This document shows, one piece after another, positions 8,355 through 17,067 of a DNA stretch of 64,000 nt (the stretch's first letter is position 1; every line of letters begins with the position of its first letter). The notes below the pieces were generated by a model. The model searched no databases. It had not been told where the DNA came from and saw only the letters and a list, made by a program, of their open reading frames with translations. This DNA comes from JAHJQZ01 sp963675235 (lineage in GTDB: Bacteria > Pseudomonadota > Alphaproteobacteria > Rhizobiales > Devosiaceae). The position numbers and the translations under genes are program-made. Location: NCBI GenBank assembly GCA_963675235.2, contig CAXXFU010000003.1, positions 1 through 64,000 on the forward strand, written 5' to 3'.

Positions 8355-9182
8355 ATGTTTCGTCCTGTCTTATTGCCTGCCTGCGTGTCGCTGATTGCCG
8401 CACTCACGGCGCCCTCGCTCGCCGATGGCTTCGACGCATACGGAAACGCCGCAGCGGATTTCGCGCCCGTCCAGGCGACGCCCGACTTCATGTTCATTCT
8501 CGGCGGCAGCATCGGCGTCGCCCCGGCCTATGAAGGGGCGTCCGACTACGGATTGACCTTTGCCCCGATCATCGAAATCGAACGTCTCAAGTTCTGGCTG
8601 GTCGATATCGACACGACAAAGAGCACCGGCGGCCTGGCCCTTGCACCCTCTTTCGGCTTCGTGGCCGAGCGCAAGAGCGCGGATCACGCCGCCCTTGCCG
8701 GCCTCAACGATGTCGGCGCGACCTTTGCCGTCGGTGGGCGGGTGAGCTATCAGGCCGCACTTAACCCTATGACGCGGGCGGAAGTCTACGGCGCCGCGCG
8801 TTATGCCTTCGGCGGCACCAGCGGTGTTGTCGGGGAGCTCGGCATCGACCTGATCGCCGATGTTTCGCCGCAGCTCGAGGTCAGGGGCGGTCCGATGCTG
8901 AGTTTTGCCTCGAACGGCTATATGGACAGCTATTTCGGCGTGACCGCCGCCGAATCCGTCGCCACCGGCGGACGGCTCGCTGCCTTTGATCCCAAGGGCG
9001 GCATCAAATCGGTCGGCGTTGCGGCGCAGGCGCGCTACGAATTCGTTCCCGACACGTTTGTGAGCGTCAATACATCCTATTCGGCCTATATCGGCGACAC
9101 CGCCAATTCCCCGATCGTCACCTCGGGCAGCCAACACCAGTTCACCGCCAGCCTCGGTCTGGCGCGGCGCCTCTGGTTCTAG
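8355..9182 (+). CDS. MipA/OmpV family outer membrane protein
   Basis: A 275-residue outer-membrane beta-barrel protein with a cleavable signal peptide (about residues 1-22, ending SLADG). After it comes the family block GGSIGVAPAYEGASDYGLTFAPIIEIER; the alternating hydrophobic strands and a terminal aromatic residue (...ARRLWF) fit a barrel recognised by the BAM machinery. The ATG at 8355 is chosen over upstream in-frame starts because it begins the signal peptide and has GGAG 6 nt before it. MipA/OmpV proteins act as scaffolds for murein enzymes or as porin-like channels; which applies is unknown. Single gene with its own terminator. Confidence 0.88.
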   Translation: MFRPVLLPACVSLIAALTAPSLADGFDAYGNAAADFAPVQATPDFMFILGGSIGVAPAYEGASDYGLTFAPIIEIERLKFWLVDIDTTKSTGGLALAPSFGFVAERKSADHAALAGLNDVGATFAVGGRVSYQAALNPMTRAEVYGAARYAFGGTSGVVGELGIDLIADVSPQLEVRGGPMLSFASNGYMDSYFGVTAAESVATGGRLAAFDPKGGIKSVGVAAQARYEFVPDTFVSVNTSYSAYIGDTANSPIVTSGSQHQFTASLGLARRLWF

Positions 9183-9208
9183 AGCCGTCCGGCTCGGCGC
9201 ATTGCATC

Positions 9209-9236
9209 AAGGCCCGGGATCGCTTCCGGGCCTTTT
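9209..9236 (+). terminator. Rho-independent terminator after the MipA/OmpV gene
   Basis: aaggcccgg (9209-9217) pairs with ccgggcctt (9226-9234) around an 8-nt loop, ending in a run of four T residues. Confidence 0.88.
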
Positions 9237-9273
9237 GTCTGTGCCGTTGGGCGATCGCGCCGCCGCCCGCGTC

Positions 9274-9942
9274 TCACATGCAGGGAGCCAGCCCGAGCCG
9301 GTCGCTGTCCTCAAGGGAAACGACATCGCCGATACGGTAGCGGAAAGCGGTGACCGATCCGGGTTCGGTCCCGAGGGTGCATTCATAGGCAAGCCGGTAC
9401 CAGCGCGGACCCGACTGCACCACCGCGCCTTCGGCGATGACGGTATCGCCTTCGAGCCGTGTTTCGGAAAACGCATAGGAAATGACGCATTCGGGCGACC
9501 AGCCTTGCGCCAGGCGCTTGATCTGCTCCATCGCCTCGATGCCGCAGACCTGTTCGCGCCGCAATGACACCTCGATCAGGCCGAGCATCTGCCGCGCCTC
9601 GGCATTGCGCGGATCGGCAAGGGCGGCGCCCGCCAGCATCTGCGTGGCTTCGATCATATCCGGCGCTGACGGAGGCAGCAGCGGTTCGTCCGGATCGGCC
9701 TGTTCGGGCTCGGCAGCGCTGACCGGCACGACCGCCTCCGAAGCCGGCGCGGCAGGGACAGGGGCAGGCGCGGTGACCAGTTCGACGATCACCACCTGTT
9801 CGACCGCCTGCGGCAGCGCGGCAGGGCGCACGAAGACGACGATGCCGGCGAGCAACAGGGCATGAAGGCCCAGCGAAGTGACAAGCCCCGCCGGACCGAG
9901 AGAATGCGAACGTATCGGCAAGGCATCATCGGTCGAGATCAT
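9274..9942 (-). CDS. DUF930 domain protein with TonB-like N-terminus
   Basis: A 222-residue membrane-anchored periplasmic protein. One N-terminal transmembrane segment (around residues 18-38) is followed by a Pro/Ala/Glu-rich linker like that of TonB, then the DUF930 domain (about 95-222) with conserved LADPRNAEARQML, CGIEAMEQIKR, SYAFSETRLEGDTVIAEGA and RWYRLAYECTL. DUF930 is largely confined to Hyphomicrobiales and has no known function. ATG 9942 is preferred over ATG 9966, but the choice is uncertain. No operon partner is seen; it is convergent with the MipA gene. Confidence 0.82.
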   Translation of the reverse strand: MISTDDALPIRSHSLGPAGLVTSLGLHALLLAGIVVFVRPAALPQAVEQVVIVELVTAPAPVPAAPASEAVVPVSAAEPEQADPDEPLLPPSAPDMIEATQMLAGAALADPRNAEARQMLGLIEVSLRREQVCGIEAMEQIKRLAQGWSPECVISYAFSETRLEGDTVIAEGAVVQSGPRWYRLAYECTLGTEPGSVTAFRYRIGDVVSLEDSDRLGLAPCM

Positions 9943-10005
9943 CGCCCCGCCGAGACTAGCGAACAATCGGGCCGAAATTCAACAACGGCCCGCGTGTTTC
10001 ACCCA

Positions 10006-10956
10006 TCAGGGTGCGGCAAATCCGTCGATGCCGGTCAGTTCGACCGACAGCTCCCACAGCCGCTTGGCCTCGTCCGGGCTGGCGGCATGGGGGCGAACGC
10101 CCGATCCGGTCTCGGCGATCGGGGCGACATCGCAATCCTCGCAATAGACGCCGCCAATGCCATCGAGCTGGGGCGAGGTCGCGGCCCAGACCATGGTCGC
10201 GGCGCCCTGGGGGATGGTCTTGAAGAATTCCGCCGGCTTGCCGTTCTCGTCGATCCAGCCGGCGGCGATCATCTCTTCTTTCGGCAGGTGGCGCTGCAGC
10301 GGCGTCAGGATGGCGCCCGGATGCAGCGAAAACGCCCTCAGCCCCACGCCGGCGCCGCGGCGGTCGAGCTCGACGGCAAACAGGGCGTTGGCCGTTTTCG
10401 ACTGGCCATAGGCCGTCCACTTGTCATAACCGGTTTCGAACTGGACATCGTCCCAGCGCATGCCGGATCTGACATGGGCGCCCGAGGACACCATCACCAC
10501 TCGCGCGCCGTGATTGACCAGAAGCGGTGCCAGCCTGTTGACCAGGGCGAAATGGCCGAGATGGTTGGTGGCGAACTGGCTTTCCCAGCCCGGCCCGACC
10601 CGCGTTTCGGGACAGGCCATGATACCGGCCGAGGCAATCAGCATGTCGATCGGCCGGCCGGCCGCCAGCACCTCGTCGGCGAAAGCGGCAACGCTGTCGA
10701 GATCGGAAAGATCGAGACGCGCCACGCTGACGCCATCCACGCCGGCAAACGCCTTGGCCGCCGTCTCGGGAGTGCGCGCCGGCACCAACACCTCGGCCCC
10801 CGCAGCAATGAGGGTCTTGACGGCTTCGTGCCCGAGTCCGGAGGCCCCGCCGGTGACGAGGGCATAACGCCCGCCGAGATCAATGCCCTCGATCACCTCG
10901 GCGGCAGTGGTGTTGCGGCCGAAGCCGGAGGGGAGCGGTTTCTGGTCGGCGTACAT
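10006..10956 (-). CDS. Short-chain dehydrogenase/reductase (retinol dehydrogenase/WWOX-like)
   Basis: A 316-residue NAD(P)-dependent oxidoreductase. The Rossmann motif TGGASGLG (about 35-42), the ASAG element of the adenine pocket, NHLGHFAL (helix alpha-5), the catalytic serine in VMVSSGAH and the YGQSK catalytic Tyr/Lys are all present. Length and the insert after YGQSK fit the retinol-dehydrogenase-like group that acts on lipophilic alcohols or aldehydes; the substrate here is unknown. It is divergent from an AraC-family gene that starts 97 bp away, which is therefore the likely regulator. Confidence 0.88.
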   Translation of the reverse strand: MYADQKPLPSGFGRNTTAAEVIEGIDLGGRYALVTGGASGLGHEAVKTLIAAGAEVLVPARTPETAAKAFAGVDGVSVARLDLSDLDSVAAFADEVLAAGRPIDMLIASAGIMACPETRVGPGWESQFATNHLGHFALVNRLAPLLVNHGARVVMVSSGAHVRSGMRWDDVQFETGYDKWTAYGQSKTANALFAVELDRRGAGVGLRAFSLHPGAILTPLQRHLPKEEMIAAGWIDENGKPAEFFKTIPQGAATMVWAATSPQLDGIGGVYCEDCDVAPIAETGSGVRPHAASPDEAKRLWELSVELTGIDGFAAP

Positions 10957-11053
10957 GGTTCACCTCGTTTTGCTGAAGGACCGTCTGATAGGCGCTGTGC
11001 TCTGCACGCTCAATGCGCTAATATCCAGGTTTGTTTCGCGAGCGTCCAGAACA

Positions 11054-11974
11054 ATGGATCTTTTGTCCGATATCATCTCGCGCCTTTCCCCGCGCAACAC
11101 CATCAGCGTCGGTCTCGATGCCGCCGGGGACTGGGCGATCGATTTCCCCCCGCCCGACGGGCTCAAGTTCAACACCATCGTCAAGGGCGCGTGCTGGCTC
11201 GCTGTACCCGGTCTTGCCGCCCCGATCCGGCTCAACCAGGGCGACAGCTATCTGCTGCGCCCGCATCAGCCGTTCACCCTCGCCTCCGACCTCGCCGCGC
11301 CGCGCCGCGACCCCGATGCCGTCTGCGCCCTGGCCAGTCGCAATGTCTCGACAGTCAATGGCGGCGGCGACATGGTCCTCATCGGCGGACGCTTTTCCGT
11401 CGTCGACAGCCATTTCGACCTGCTGTTCGGCGGGCTGCCGCTGGTCACCCATATCCGCGCCGGTACCCCCGAAGCCGAGGTGCTCGGCTGGTCGCTCGAC
11501 CGGCTTGCCGCCGAGATTCTCGACCCCGGCCCGGGCTCGCGGATCCTGTCCGAGCACCTCATTCACATCATGCTGGTACAGGTGCTGCGCCTCGCTCTTG
11601 CCTCCAATGCCGGCACCGGCGCCGGCTGGCTCAAGGCGCTTGCCGACAGGCGCTTGAGCCGTGTCATCGCCGCGCTTCACGGCGATCCGGCCGCGCGCTG
11701 GACGCTTCAAGCCATGGCCGGCATTGCCGGCATGTCGCGCTCCGGTTTTGCCGCCCACTTTCGACAGACACTGGGGCTGGCGCCGATGGACTACCTGCGC
11801 AAGTGGCGCATGCTCTTGGCCGAGAACCTGTTGCGCGACGGTTCTCGCCCGATCGCGGCGATCGCCGCCGAAGTCGGCTACGAATCCGAGAGCGCCTTCT
11901 CGACTGCCTTCAAGCGAATCAGGAATATGCGGCCGCGGGAAGTTGAGGGCGTTGGGGCGGATCAGGCGCAGTGA
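11054..11974 (+). CDS. AraC family transcriptional regulator (cupin N-terminal)
   Basis: A 306-residue cytosolic regulator: an N-terminal cupin-like sensing domain (about 1-185, with the glycine turn GDSYLLRPHQPF typical of the AraC cupin_6 group) and two helix-turn-helix motifs at the C-terminus (about 205-295; ALQAMAG-type first helix, GMSRSGFAAHFRQTLGLAPMDYL, then IAAEVGYESESAFSTAFKRI). ATG 11054 begins the conserved DLLSDIISRL, so the longer frame reaching back to 10883 is not used. Genes of this type usually sit opposite an SDR or other oxidoreductase and control it, exactly the arrangement here. The inducer is unknown. Confidence 0.9.
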   Translation: MDLLSDIISRLSPRNTISVGLDAAGDWAIDFPPPDGLKFNTIVKGACWLAVPGLAAPIRLNQGDSYLLRPHQPFTLASDLAAPRRDPDAVCALASRNVSTVNGGGDMVLIGGRFSVVDSHFDLLFGGLPLVTHIRAGTPEAEVLGWSLDRLAAEILDPGPGSRILSEHLIHIMLVQVLRLALASNAGTGAGWLKALADRRLSRVIAALHGDPAARWTLQAMAGIAGMSRSGFAAHFRQTLGLAPMDYLRKWRMLLAENLLRDGSRPIAAIAAEVGYESESAFSTAFKRIRNMRPREVEGVGADQAQ

Positions 11975-12177
11975 TTGCGCGCGCAAATTCGGCGCGCTCA
12001 GTCTCGGACCGAAGCAAAACTCCTGTGTCGTTCCGGGACGACATCGAGGAATGACGGCCTGAAGTCCGCACCCGCCTCCGGCGAAGCCAGCGCGCTCAAT
12101 GCCGTATACGGGGCAGGCGCAGACCCATAGACTAAGAAACGCCGACGCGCACAGGGTCTCCGGGTGGAATACCGACA
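11975..12177. other. Intergenic stretch with a possible degraded repeat
   Basis: No gene is supported. The bases near 12024-12056 (tgtcgttccggga ... aggaatgac) resemble shortened ends of the palindromic element at 12861-12959, so this may be a collapsed relic of it. Confidence 0.4.
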
Positions 12178-12798
12178 ATGACAGCTCTGCCTTTTGCCTC
12201 CGCCTTGTGGTGGCTCGACATTGCGGGCCTGTCGGTTTTCGCCGCCTCGGGGGCGCTGCTTGCGGCGCGCAAGCGGCTGGATCTGCTGGCGGCTATCTTT
12301 TTTGCCCTGATCACCGCAACCGGCGGCGGCACCTTGCGCGATGTCCTGATCGGCGCGCCCATTTTCTGGATGCAGGATGCAACGCCGATCATCTTGTGCC
12401 TCGTCGTCGCCTTGGCCGTCTGGGTGGTGCCGCTCAGGTTCTGGTCGGCGCGCACGCTCGACTGGTTTGATGCGGCCGGGCTTGTCGCCTACGCGGTCTA
12501 TGGCGCAGCCAAGGCAATGCAGTTCGGGATTTCGCCCATTCCGGCCATCGCGGCCGGGGTCATCACGGCCTGTGTCGGCGGCATCGTCCGGGACATCACC
12601 GCAGGGGTGCCGTCCGTCCTTCTGCGTCACGAGCTCTACGTCACGGCCGCACTCGCCGGCGCCATCGTCTTCGTTGCCCTGATGAATTTCGGCATTTCCA
12701 GCCCGTGGCCATCTCTTGTCGGCTTTGCCTCGGGCTTCCTGCTGCGGGCGGCGGCCATCAAGTGGCAGCTCGCCCTGCCGGCGCATCGCGGACACTAG
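12178..12798 (+). CDS. TRIC/UPF0126 family trimeric cation channel protein
   Basis: A 206-residue inner-membrane protein with about seven transmembrane helices. The two inverted-repeat signatures of the family are visible: TATGGGTLRDVLIG (first half, about residues 44-57) and ACVGGIVRDITAG (second half, about 130-142), where the GGG/GG kinks line the pore. Prokaryotic TRIC channels are homotrimeric K+/Na+ conductances; the K+/H+ antiporter encoded next on the same strand makes a role in ion balance plausible. It is separated from that gene by 278 bp, so they are probably not one operon. Confidence 0.9.
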   Translation: MTALPFASALWWLDIAGLSVFAASGALLAARKRLDLLAAIFFALITATGGGTLRDVLIGAPIFWMQDATPIILCLVVALAVWVVPLRFWSARTLDWFDAAGLVAYAVYGAAKAMQFGISPIPAIAAGVITACVGGIVRDITAGVPSVLLRHELYVTAALAGAIVFVALMNFGISSPWPSLVGFASGFLLRAAAIKWQLALPAHRGH

Positions 12799-12860
12799 CC
12801 GAGGATTGCCAACCGCGCGGTCGCGGCGGATACGGGAGATGATGGGCCTATCCCTTCACC

Positions 12861-12959
12861 TGTCGTCCCGGGACTTGATCCCGGACACATCATGGCTTGG
12901 CCCGAGTACAAGGCTGGCGGCTCGAGAATTGGATTCCGGGGTCAAGCCCCGGAATGACA
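12861..12959. repeat. Intergenic palindromic repeat element (about 99 bp)
   Basis: The 25-bp outer arms at 12861-12885 (tgtcgtcccgggacttgatc...) and 12935-12959 (...gtcaagccccggaatgaca) are inverted repeats with about 21 matching positions. The core of each arm is itself a small palindrome (cccggg-acttgat-cccgg; ccgggg-tcaag-ccccgg). This is the widespread TCCGGG-type interspersed element of Hyphomicrobiales. It lies between the TRIC gene and the antiporter gene; no gene is supported elsewhere in 12799-13076. Confidence 0.8.
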
Positions 12960-13076
12960 CAGGCAGATGGATGCGCGGCTTGTGCGGTCATTGCCCGAGC
13001 GACATCACCTACCGCCAATGGACAGAATGTCGCACCTTTGCTGTAGTGCGTTTTCCTCCGCCTCCGGGATGCCCAA

Positions 13077-14942
13077 ATGACCGATTTTCTCCTGCTCGCC
13101 TTCATCTTCCTTGTCGCAGGCGTCGCCTCGGTGCCCATCGCCACCAAGTTCGGGCTCGGTTCCGTACTCGGCTATCTCATCGCCGGCATTGTCATCTCGC
13201 CGATCCTGGTCGGGCTTCATGTCGATATCCACGCCGTCCAGCAATTCGCCGAATTCGGCGTCGTCATGATGCTGTTCCTGGTCGGGCTCGAGCTCGAACC
13301 CAAGCGCCTGTGGCAGATGCGCAACCGGCTTGTCGGGCTCGGCGGACTGCAGGTCACTGTTACGACGGCCATCGTCACCGGCATCGCCATGGCGCTCGGC
13401 CAGCCGTGGTCGGTGGCGCTGGCCATCGGGCTGGTGCTGTCGCTTTCTTCGACCGCAATCGTTTTGCAGACATTGCAGGAAAAGGGCCTTTTGCAGTGCG
13501 ATGGCGGCCGCTCGAGCTTTTCGGTGCTGCTGTTCCAGGACATCGCCGTCATCCCGATGCTGGCGCTGGTGCCACTTCTGGCGCTGCCCGAACTGGTCGG
13601 GCACACCGCCGGCGAAGCCGATGCGCATGGCGGCTCGCTCAGTCTCGTCGCCGGGCTCCCGGGCTGGCAGGTGGCGCTGGTCACCATCGCCGCCATCGCC
13701 GCGGTGATCTTCGGCGGCGTCTATCTGACCCGCCCGATCTTTCGCTTCGTTTCCAAGGCGCGCTTGCGCGAGTTGTTCGTTGGCGCGGCGCTGATGATCG
13801 TCATCGGCATTGCCCTTCTGATGTCGCTTGTCGGGCTGTCACCGGCGCTCGGCACCTTCCTTGCCGGGGTGGTTCTGGCCAATTCCGAATACCGCCACGA
13901 GCTCGAATCCGACATCGATCCGTTCAAGGGCCTGCTGCTCGGCCTGTTCTTCATCACCGTCGGCGCCAGCATCGATTTCGCCCTGCTGTTCGGCAATTTC
14001 GCCACCATTGTCGGGCTGGCGCTGCTGCTGATGGCGGTCAAGGCGGCGGTGCTGCTGGTGCTCGGTATCGGATTCGGCATCACGGGCGCCGACCGCTGGC
14101 TGTTCGCGCTCGGGCTGGCGCAGGCCGGCGAGTTCGGCTTCGTGCTGGTCTCGTTCACCGTCGGCAATGGCGTCATCCCGCCAGCGGTGGCCGATCAGCT
14201 GCTGCTGATCGTGGCGCTGTCGATGCTGCTGACGCCGGCGCTGTTCATCCTCTACGACCGCGTCATCGCCCCACGCTATGCCAATGGCCCGGCGCGCGAG
14301 GCCGACGAGATCACCGAAGCGGCCAATGTCATCATCGCCGGCCACGGACGGGTTGGCGGCATGGTCAACCGCATGCTGCGCGCCACCGGCTTCGAGACAA
14401 CGGTGATCGATTACTCATCGTCCCAGCTCGAGATGCTGAGGACTTTTGGCCTGCACGTCTATTTCGGCGATGCCACACGGCCCGATCTGCTTGTCGCCGC
14501 CGGCATCGAAACGGCACGGCTCCTGGTCATCGCCATCGATGACAAGGACCAGATCACCGAGCTCACCCGCTATGTCGTCAAGCATTATCCGCATGTGCAT
14601 GTCATGGCGCGCGCCGTCGACCGTCACCATGTCTACCAGCTCTGGGGCGCCGGCTGCCGCGACGTCATCCGCGAGACCTATGACAGCTCGATCCGAATGG
14701 GCCGCTCGGCCTACGAGGCCATGGGCATGCCGCGCGAGGCGGCGCTCGAGATGACGGCGGCCTTCGAGGCGGCCGACCGCCGATCGATGCTGGAAGTGGC
14801 CGAGCTCTACGATCCCGACATTCCGGCAACCGAGAACGAAGCCTATGTGCGGCGTGTGCGCGAACTGCAGGCCGAGTGGGCGGCGCAGCTGAAGGGCCAG
14901 ATGAAGGATGTCATGGACCGGCACAGCCCAAGGCGGGCCTGA
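13077..14942 (+). CDS. CPA2 family monovalent cation:proton antiporter (KefB/KefC-like)
   Basis: A 621-residue inner-membrane protein: a sodium/proton exchanger domain of 12-13 helices (about 1-400) and a cytosolic RCK/TrkA-N domain (about 415-535) beginning IIAGHGRVGGMVNRML, the dinucleotide-binding GxGxxG. The membrane domain keeps VLSLSSTAIVLQTL and FSVLLFQDIAVIP, typical of KefB/C. In Kef proteins the RCK domain binds glutathione or its adducts and gates K+ efflux; the glutathione-site residues cannot be confirmed here, and no KefF/KefG-type oxidoreductase subunit is adjacent. Starts with ATG at 13077. Confidence 0.9.
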   Translation: MTDFLLLAFIFLVAGVASVPIATKFGLGSVLGYLIAGIVISPILVGLHVDIHAVQQFAEFGVVMMLFLVGLELEPKRLWQMRNRLVGLGGLQVTVTTAIVTGIAMALGQPWSVALAIGLVLSLSSTAIVLQTLQEKGLLQCDGGRSSFSVLLFQDIAVIPMLALVPLLALPELVGHTAGEADAHGGSLSLVAGLPGWQVALVTIAAIAAVIFGGVYLTRPIFRFVSKARLRELFVGAALMIVIGIALLMSLVGLSPALGTFLAGVVLANSEYRHELESDIDPFKGLLLGLFFITVGASIDFALLFGNFATIVGLALLLMAVKAAVLLVLGIGFGITGADRWLFALGLAQAGEFGFVLVSFTVGNGVIPPAVADQLLLIVALSMLLTPALFILYDRVIAPRYANGPAREADEITEAANVIIAGHGRVGGMVNRMLRATGFETTVIDYSSSQLEMLRTFGLHVYFGDATRPDLLVAAGIETARLLVIAIDDKDQITELTRYVVKHYPHVHVMARAVDRHHVYQLWGAGCRDVIRETYDSSIRMGRSAYEAMGMPREAALEMTAAFEAADRRSMLEVAELYDPDIPATENEAYVRRVRELQAEWAAQLKGQMKDVMDRHSPRRA

Positions 14943-14971
14943 GCCAGGCGTTTTCCCGCCGCCTCATGCGC

Positions 14972-15289
14972 TCAGTTCCGCAGGATCAGGCGCAGAGTGA
15001 GTGCCAGCACACCACCAATGGCGAACGGTTGCGCCACCAGCAGTGCCGTTCCCGCCGGCAAGGCCCAGACACCGAGCCTTTCCTGGCCGACGAGAAAGTG
15101 ATGCGTCAGCGGATCAGCGCCACTCAGCACGCCGCCCCAGGCGGCGAAAACGCCCGCCGCGTTGAAATATTCGGCCTTTTCGCCCATGAAAAGATCGATG
15201 CCGACCTGCATGGCCAGGGCGCAAAACGCGGCAATGACCCACAGGGCGATCGGGTGGGCAGCGGCGAACTCGAATGTTGTCTTCAGCAT
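14972..15289 (-). CDS. Small integral membrane protein of unknown function
   Basis: A 105-residue protein with three likely transmembrane stretches (about residues 12-33, 46-57 and 76-100) joined by short loops containing FMGEKAEYFN and HHFLVGQERLG. I do not recognise a family. The ATG at 15289 is chosen over the longer frame because it has a clear AGGAG site 8 nt upstream and begins directly before the first hydrophobic helix. It is divergent from an SDR gene and shares with it an intergenic region carrying a striking 17-bp inverted repeat. Confidence 0.7.
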   Translation of the reverse strand: MLKTTFEFAAAHPIALWVIAAFCALAMQVGIDLFMGEKAEYFNAAGVFAAWGGVLSGADPLTHHFLVGQERLGVWALPAGTALLVAQPFAIGGVLALTLRLILRN

Positions 15290-15350
15290 GCAAACTCTCC
15301 TGGTTGTCGGATTGGAATGCCGACATGCTGACGCTGGCGCGCTGGCGCGT

Positions 15351-15413
15351 ATTGAACAATCACGCCATATCAGGTCCGCTTTTGAAGCTTGCGTTTTGGC
15401 GTGATTATTCAAT
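15351..15413. promoter_or_regulatory. Inverted-repeat operator-like element between divergent genes
   Basis: attgaacaatcacgcca (15351-15367) is repeated inverted as tggcgtgattattcaat (15397-15413), 16 of 17 positions matching, with a 29-bp spacer. The AT-rich arms stand out from the GC-rich surroundings. It lies between the small membrane protein gene (minus) and the SDR gene (plus), so it could control both. Confidence 0.6.
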
Positions 15414-15469
15414 CCCATTGACCGTCACGGGTTTAGTCCGGTTGCATCAACAACAGGAAACCGTTCGCC

Positions 15470-16207
15470 ATGACAGACCATGAACCCAGGACCGTACTCA
15501 TCACCGGCGCCAGCCGTGGCATTGGCCGCGCCCTCGCCGAACTCTATCTCGACGCGGGCGCCACCGTGTTCGCCACTGCCCGTGCCATGTCGCCGGACGG
15601 CTTTCATGCCGGCACTGGCACGCTCGTTCCCATTGCCGGCGACATCACCCGGGCGGAGGACCGGGCCCGCATCGCCGGCGTCATCGCTGGGCACGGCGCA
15701 CCGCTCGACCTGATCGTCAACAATGCCGGCATCCAGCTCACCCTCGACCTGACCACCATCCCCGCCGACGTCTTCGCGGCGCAGGCCGAAGCCGAGATAG
15801 GCCTCAACCTGCTGGCGCCGCTCGTATTGACACAGATGCTACTGCCCCTTCTCCGCCAGCCCGGGGGCGCGGTGGTCAATCTCACTTCGCTGATCGCTCG
15901 GCACCCGAAGCCGACGGCGCCGGTCTATTCGGCCACCAAGGCCGGGCTTGCCAGCTATACCCGCGCCTTGCGCCAGCAACTGGCTCCGCGCGGCATCCGT
16001 GTCGTCGAAGCGGTGCCGCCGCTTGTCGATACCGAGATGACCGCCGGACGCGGATCGGGCAAACTGAGCGCTTCGGACATGGCCGCGGCGATTGCCGAGG
16101 GTGTCGCCACCGGCAGAACCCTGATCGCGCCGGGCAAGTCGCGGACTGTGCTGATGCTCAACCGCATCGTACCGGAACTGGTGGAAACCATCATGCGGAA
16201 GTCCTGA
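15470..16207 (+). CDS. Short-chain dehydrogenase/reductase (DltE-like)
   Basis: A 245-residue classical SDR oxidoreductase. Visible are TGASRGIG (cofactor glycine motif, about 12-19), the NNAG strand (about 84-87), catalytic serine in NLTSLIAR, and YSATKAG with the catalytic Tyr and Lys. The family resembles DltE/YdfG-like reductases that act on small carbonyl or hydroxyl substrates; the specific substrate is unknown. The next gene, a broken AraC-type regulator, starts 1 nt after its stop, suggesting the two once formed an operon with self-regulation. Confidence 0.88.
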   Translation: MTDHEPRTVLITGASRGIGRALAELYLDAGATVFATARAMSPDGFHAGTGTLVPIAGDITRAEDRARIAGVIAGHGAPLDLIVNNAGIQLTLDLTTIPADVFAAQAEAEIGLNLLAPLVLTQMLLPLLRQPGGAVVNLTSLIARHPKPTAPVYSATKAGLASYTRALRQQLAPRGIRVVEAVPPLVDTEMTAGRGSGKLSASDMAAAIAEGVATGRTLIAPGKSRTVLMLNRIVPELVETIMRKS

Positions 16208-16208
16208 A

Positions 16209-17017
16209 ATGGCGGCCCGTGCCAAACCGGACACATATGCCAGCGCCTGGCTCATTGCCCTGGTTGTGCGCGCGCTCAGTGCCGAGCGTCCCGAGCTCCT
16301 TCCCGAGGGAACGACCGCGCCCGACCCGATGAAATCCGCTCTGGCCGCAGCCGGCGACAAGCGCGGATTGTTGCAGGCGATCCATGCCAGGGCCGGCGCT
16401 GGTCCCTTGCTTGCCATTGGACACTATCTGGACCGCGCCGACGAGACGCCGACGCTGACGACGCTGACGACCTCGTCCACACCCGAGGGGCTGGCACAGA
16501 AATGGATGCGGCTCGAAGGCTATCACCACGCCAGCAACCGCACGCGCATCACGGTGTCCAATCGTGACTTCACCTGTAGCCGCCACGGCGAAGCAGGCAG
16601 TCCGGATCCGTCCGAGAACGCCTTGATCGCCGGGTTCCTTGCCGGGCTTTGTGCCCGCGCCGGCGCAACGGGCGTGCACCTCGAGATCGAGGGCAAGCAT
16701 CTTGATGCCACCGAGCTTCAAATGCATGCCGACATCGACATTGCGACCGGCGCCCGTTTCGTCATCGGTTGGCAGGACTGGCCCTGTCGGTCCGCTCGCT
16801 GCAGCGCCAGCTCACCGGTCAGGGCCGAAGCTTTTCAACTGTATTGCGCCAGGCGCGGGTCAATGCCGCCGGCAGGCTGCTGAGCACGGGCGAGGAGTCG
16901 CTGGCCGAGATCGGCTATTGCTGCGGCTATGCCGACCAGGCACATTTCCAGCGCGATTTCCGCCGCGCCCTCAACATGACGCCGAAGGAATTCCGCCGCA
17001 TTGCCCGCACCGGGTGA
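16209..17017 (+). pseudogene. AraC family transcriptional regulator disrupted by internal deletion/frameshift
   Basis: The frame from ATG 16209 encodes an N-terminal Arabinose_bd-type sensing domain up to about ARFVIGWQDW (16796). The C-terminal DNA-binding half continues in a different frame: LAGLALSVRSLQRQL, then SLAEIGYCCGYADQAHFQRDFRRALNMTPKEFRR up to the stop at 17017. In intact relatives some 50-60 residues separate these two blocks; here they abut, so the simplest reading is an internal deletion of roughly 150 nt or more that also shifted frame. The total of about 269 codons against about 335 expected agrees. I see no slippery sequence supporting programmed frameshifting. A truncated protein or a sequencing error are the alternatives. 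Confidence 0.7.
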
Positions 17018-17067
17018 ACCACACGCCCGGAGCGCACATCCGGCGGCCGCAGCTTCAGCTGAGGCTC

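Noticed and set aside
1109..12959. CRISPR array or common transposon for the two palindromic elements
   Set aside because: The two elements differ in sequence, occur singly with no regular spacers, and no transposase is nearby.
16209..17017. Programmed ribosomal frameshift in the AraC gene
   Set aside because: No slippery heptamer or downstream structure is seen, and the missing 50-60 residues between the halves point to a deletion.
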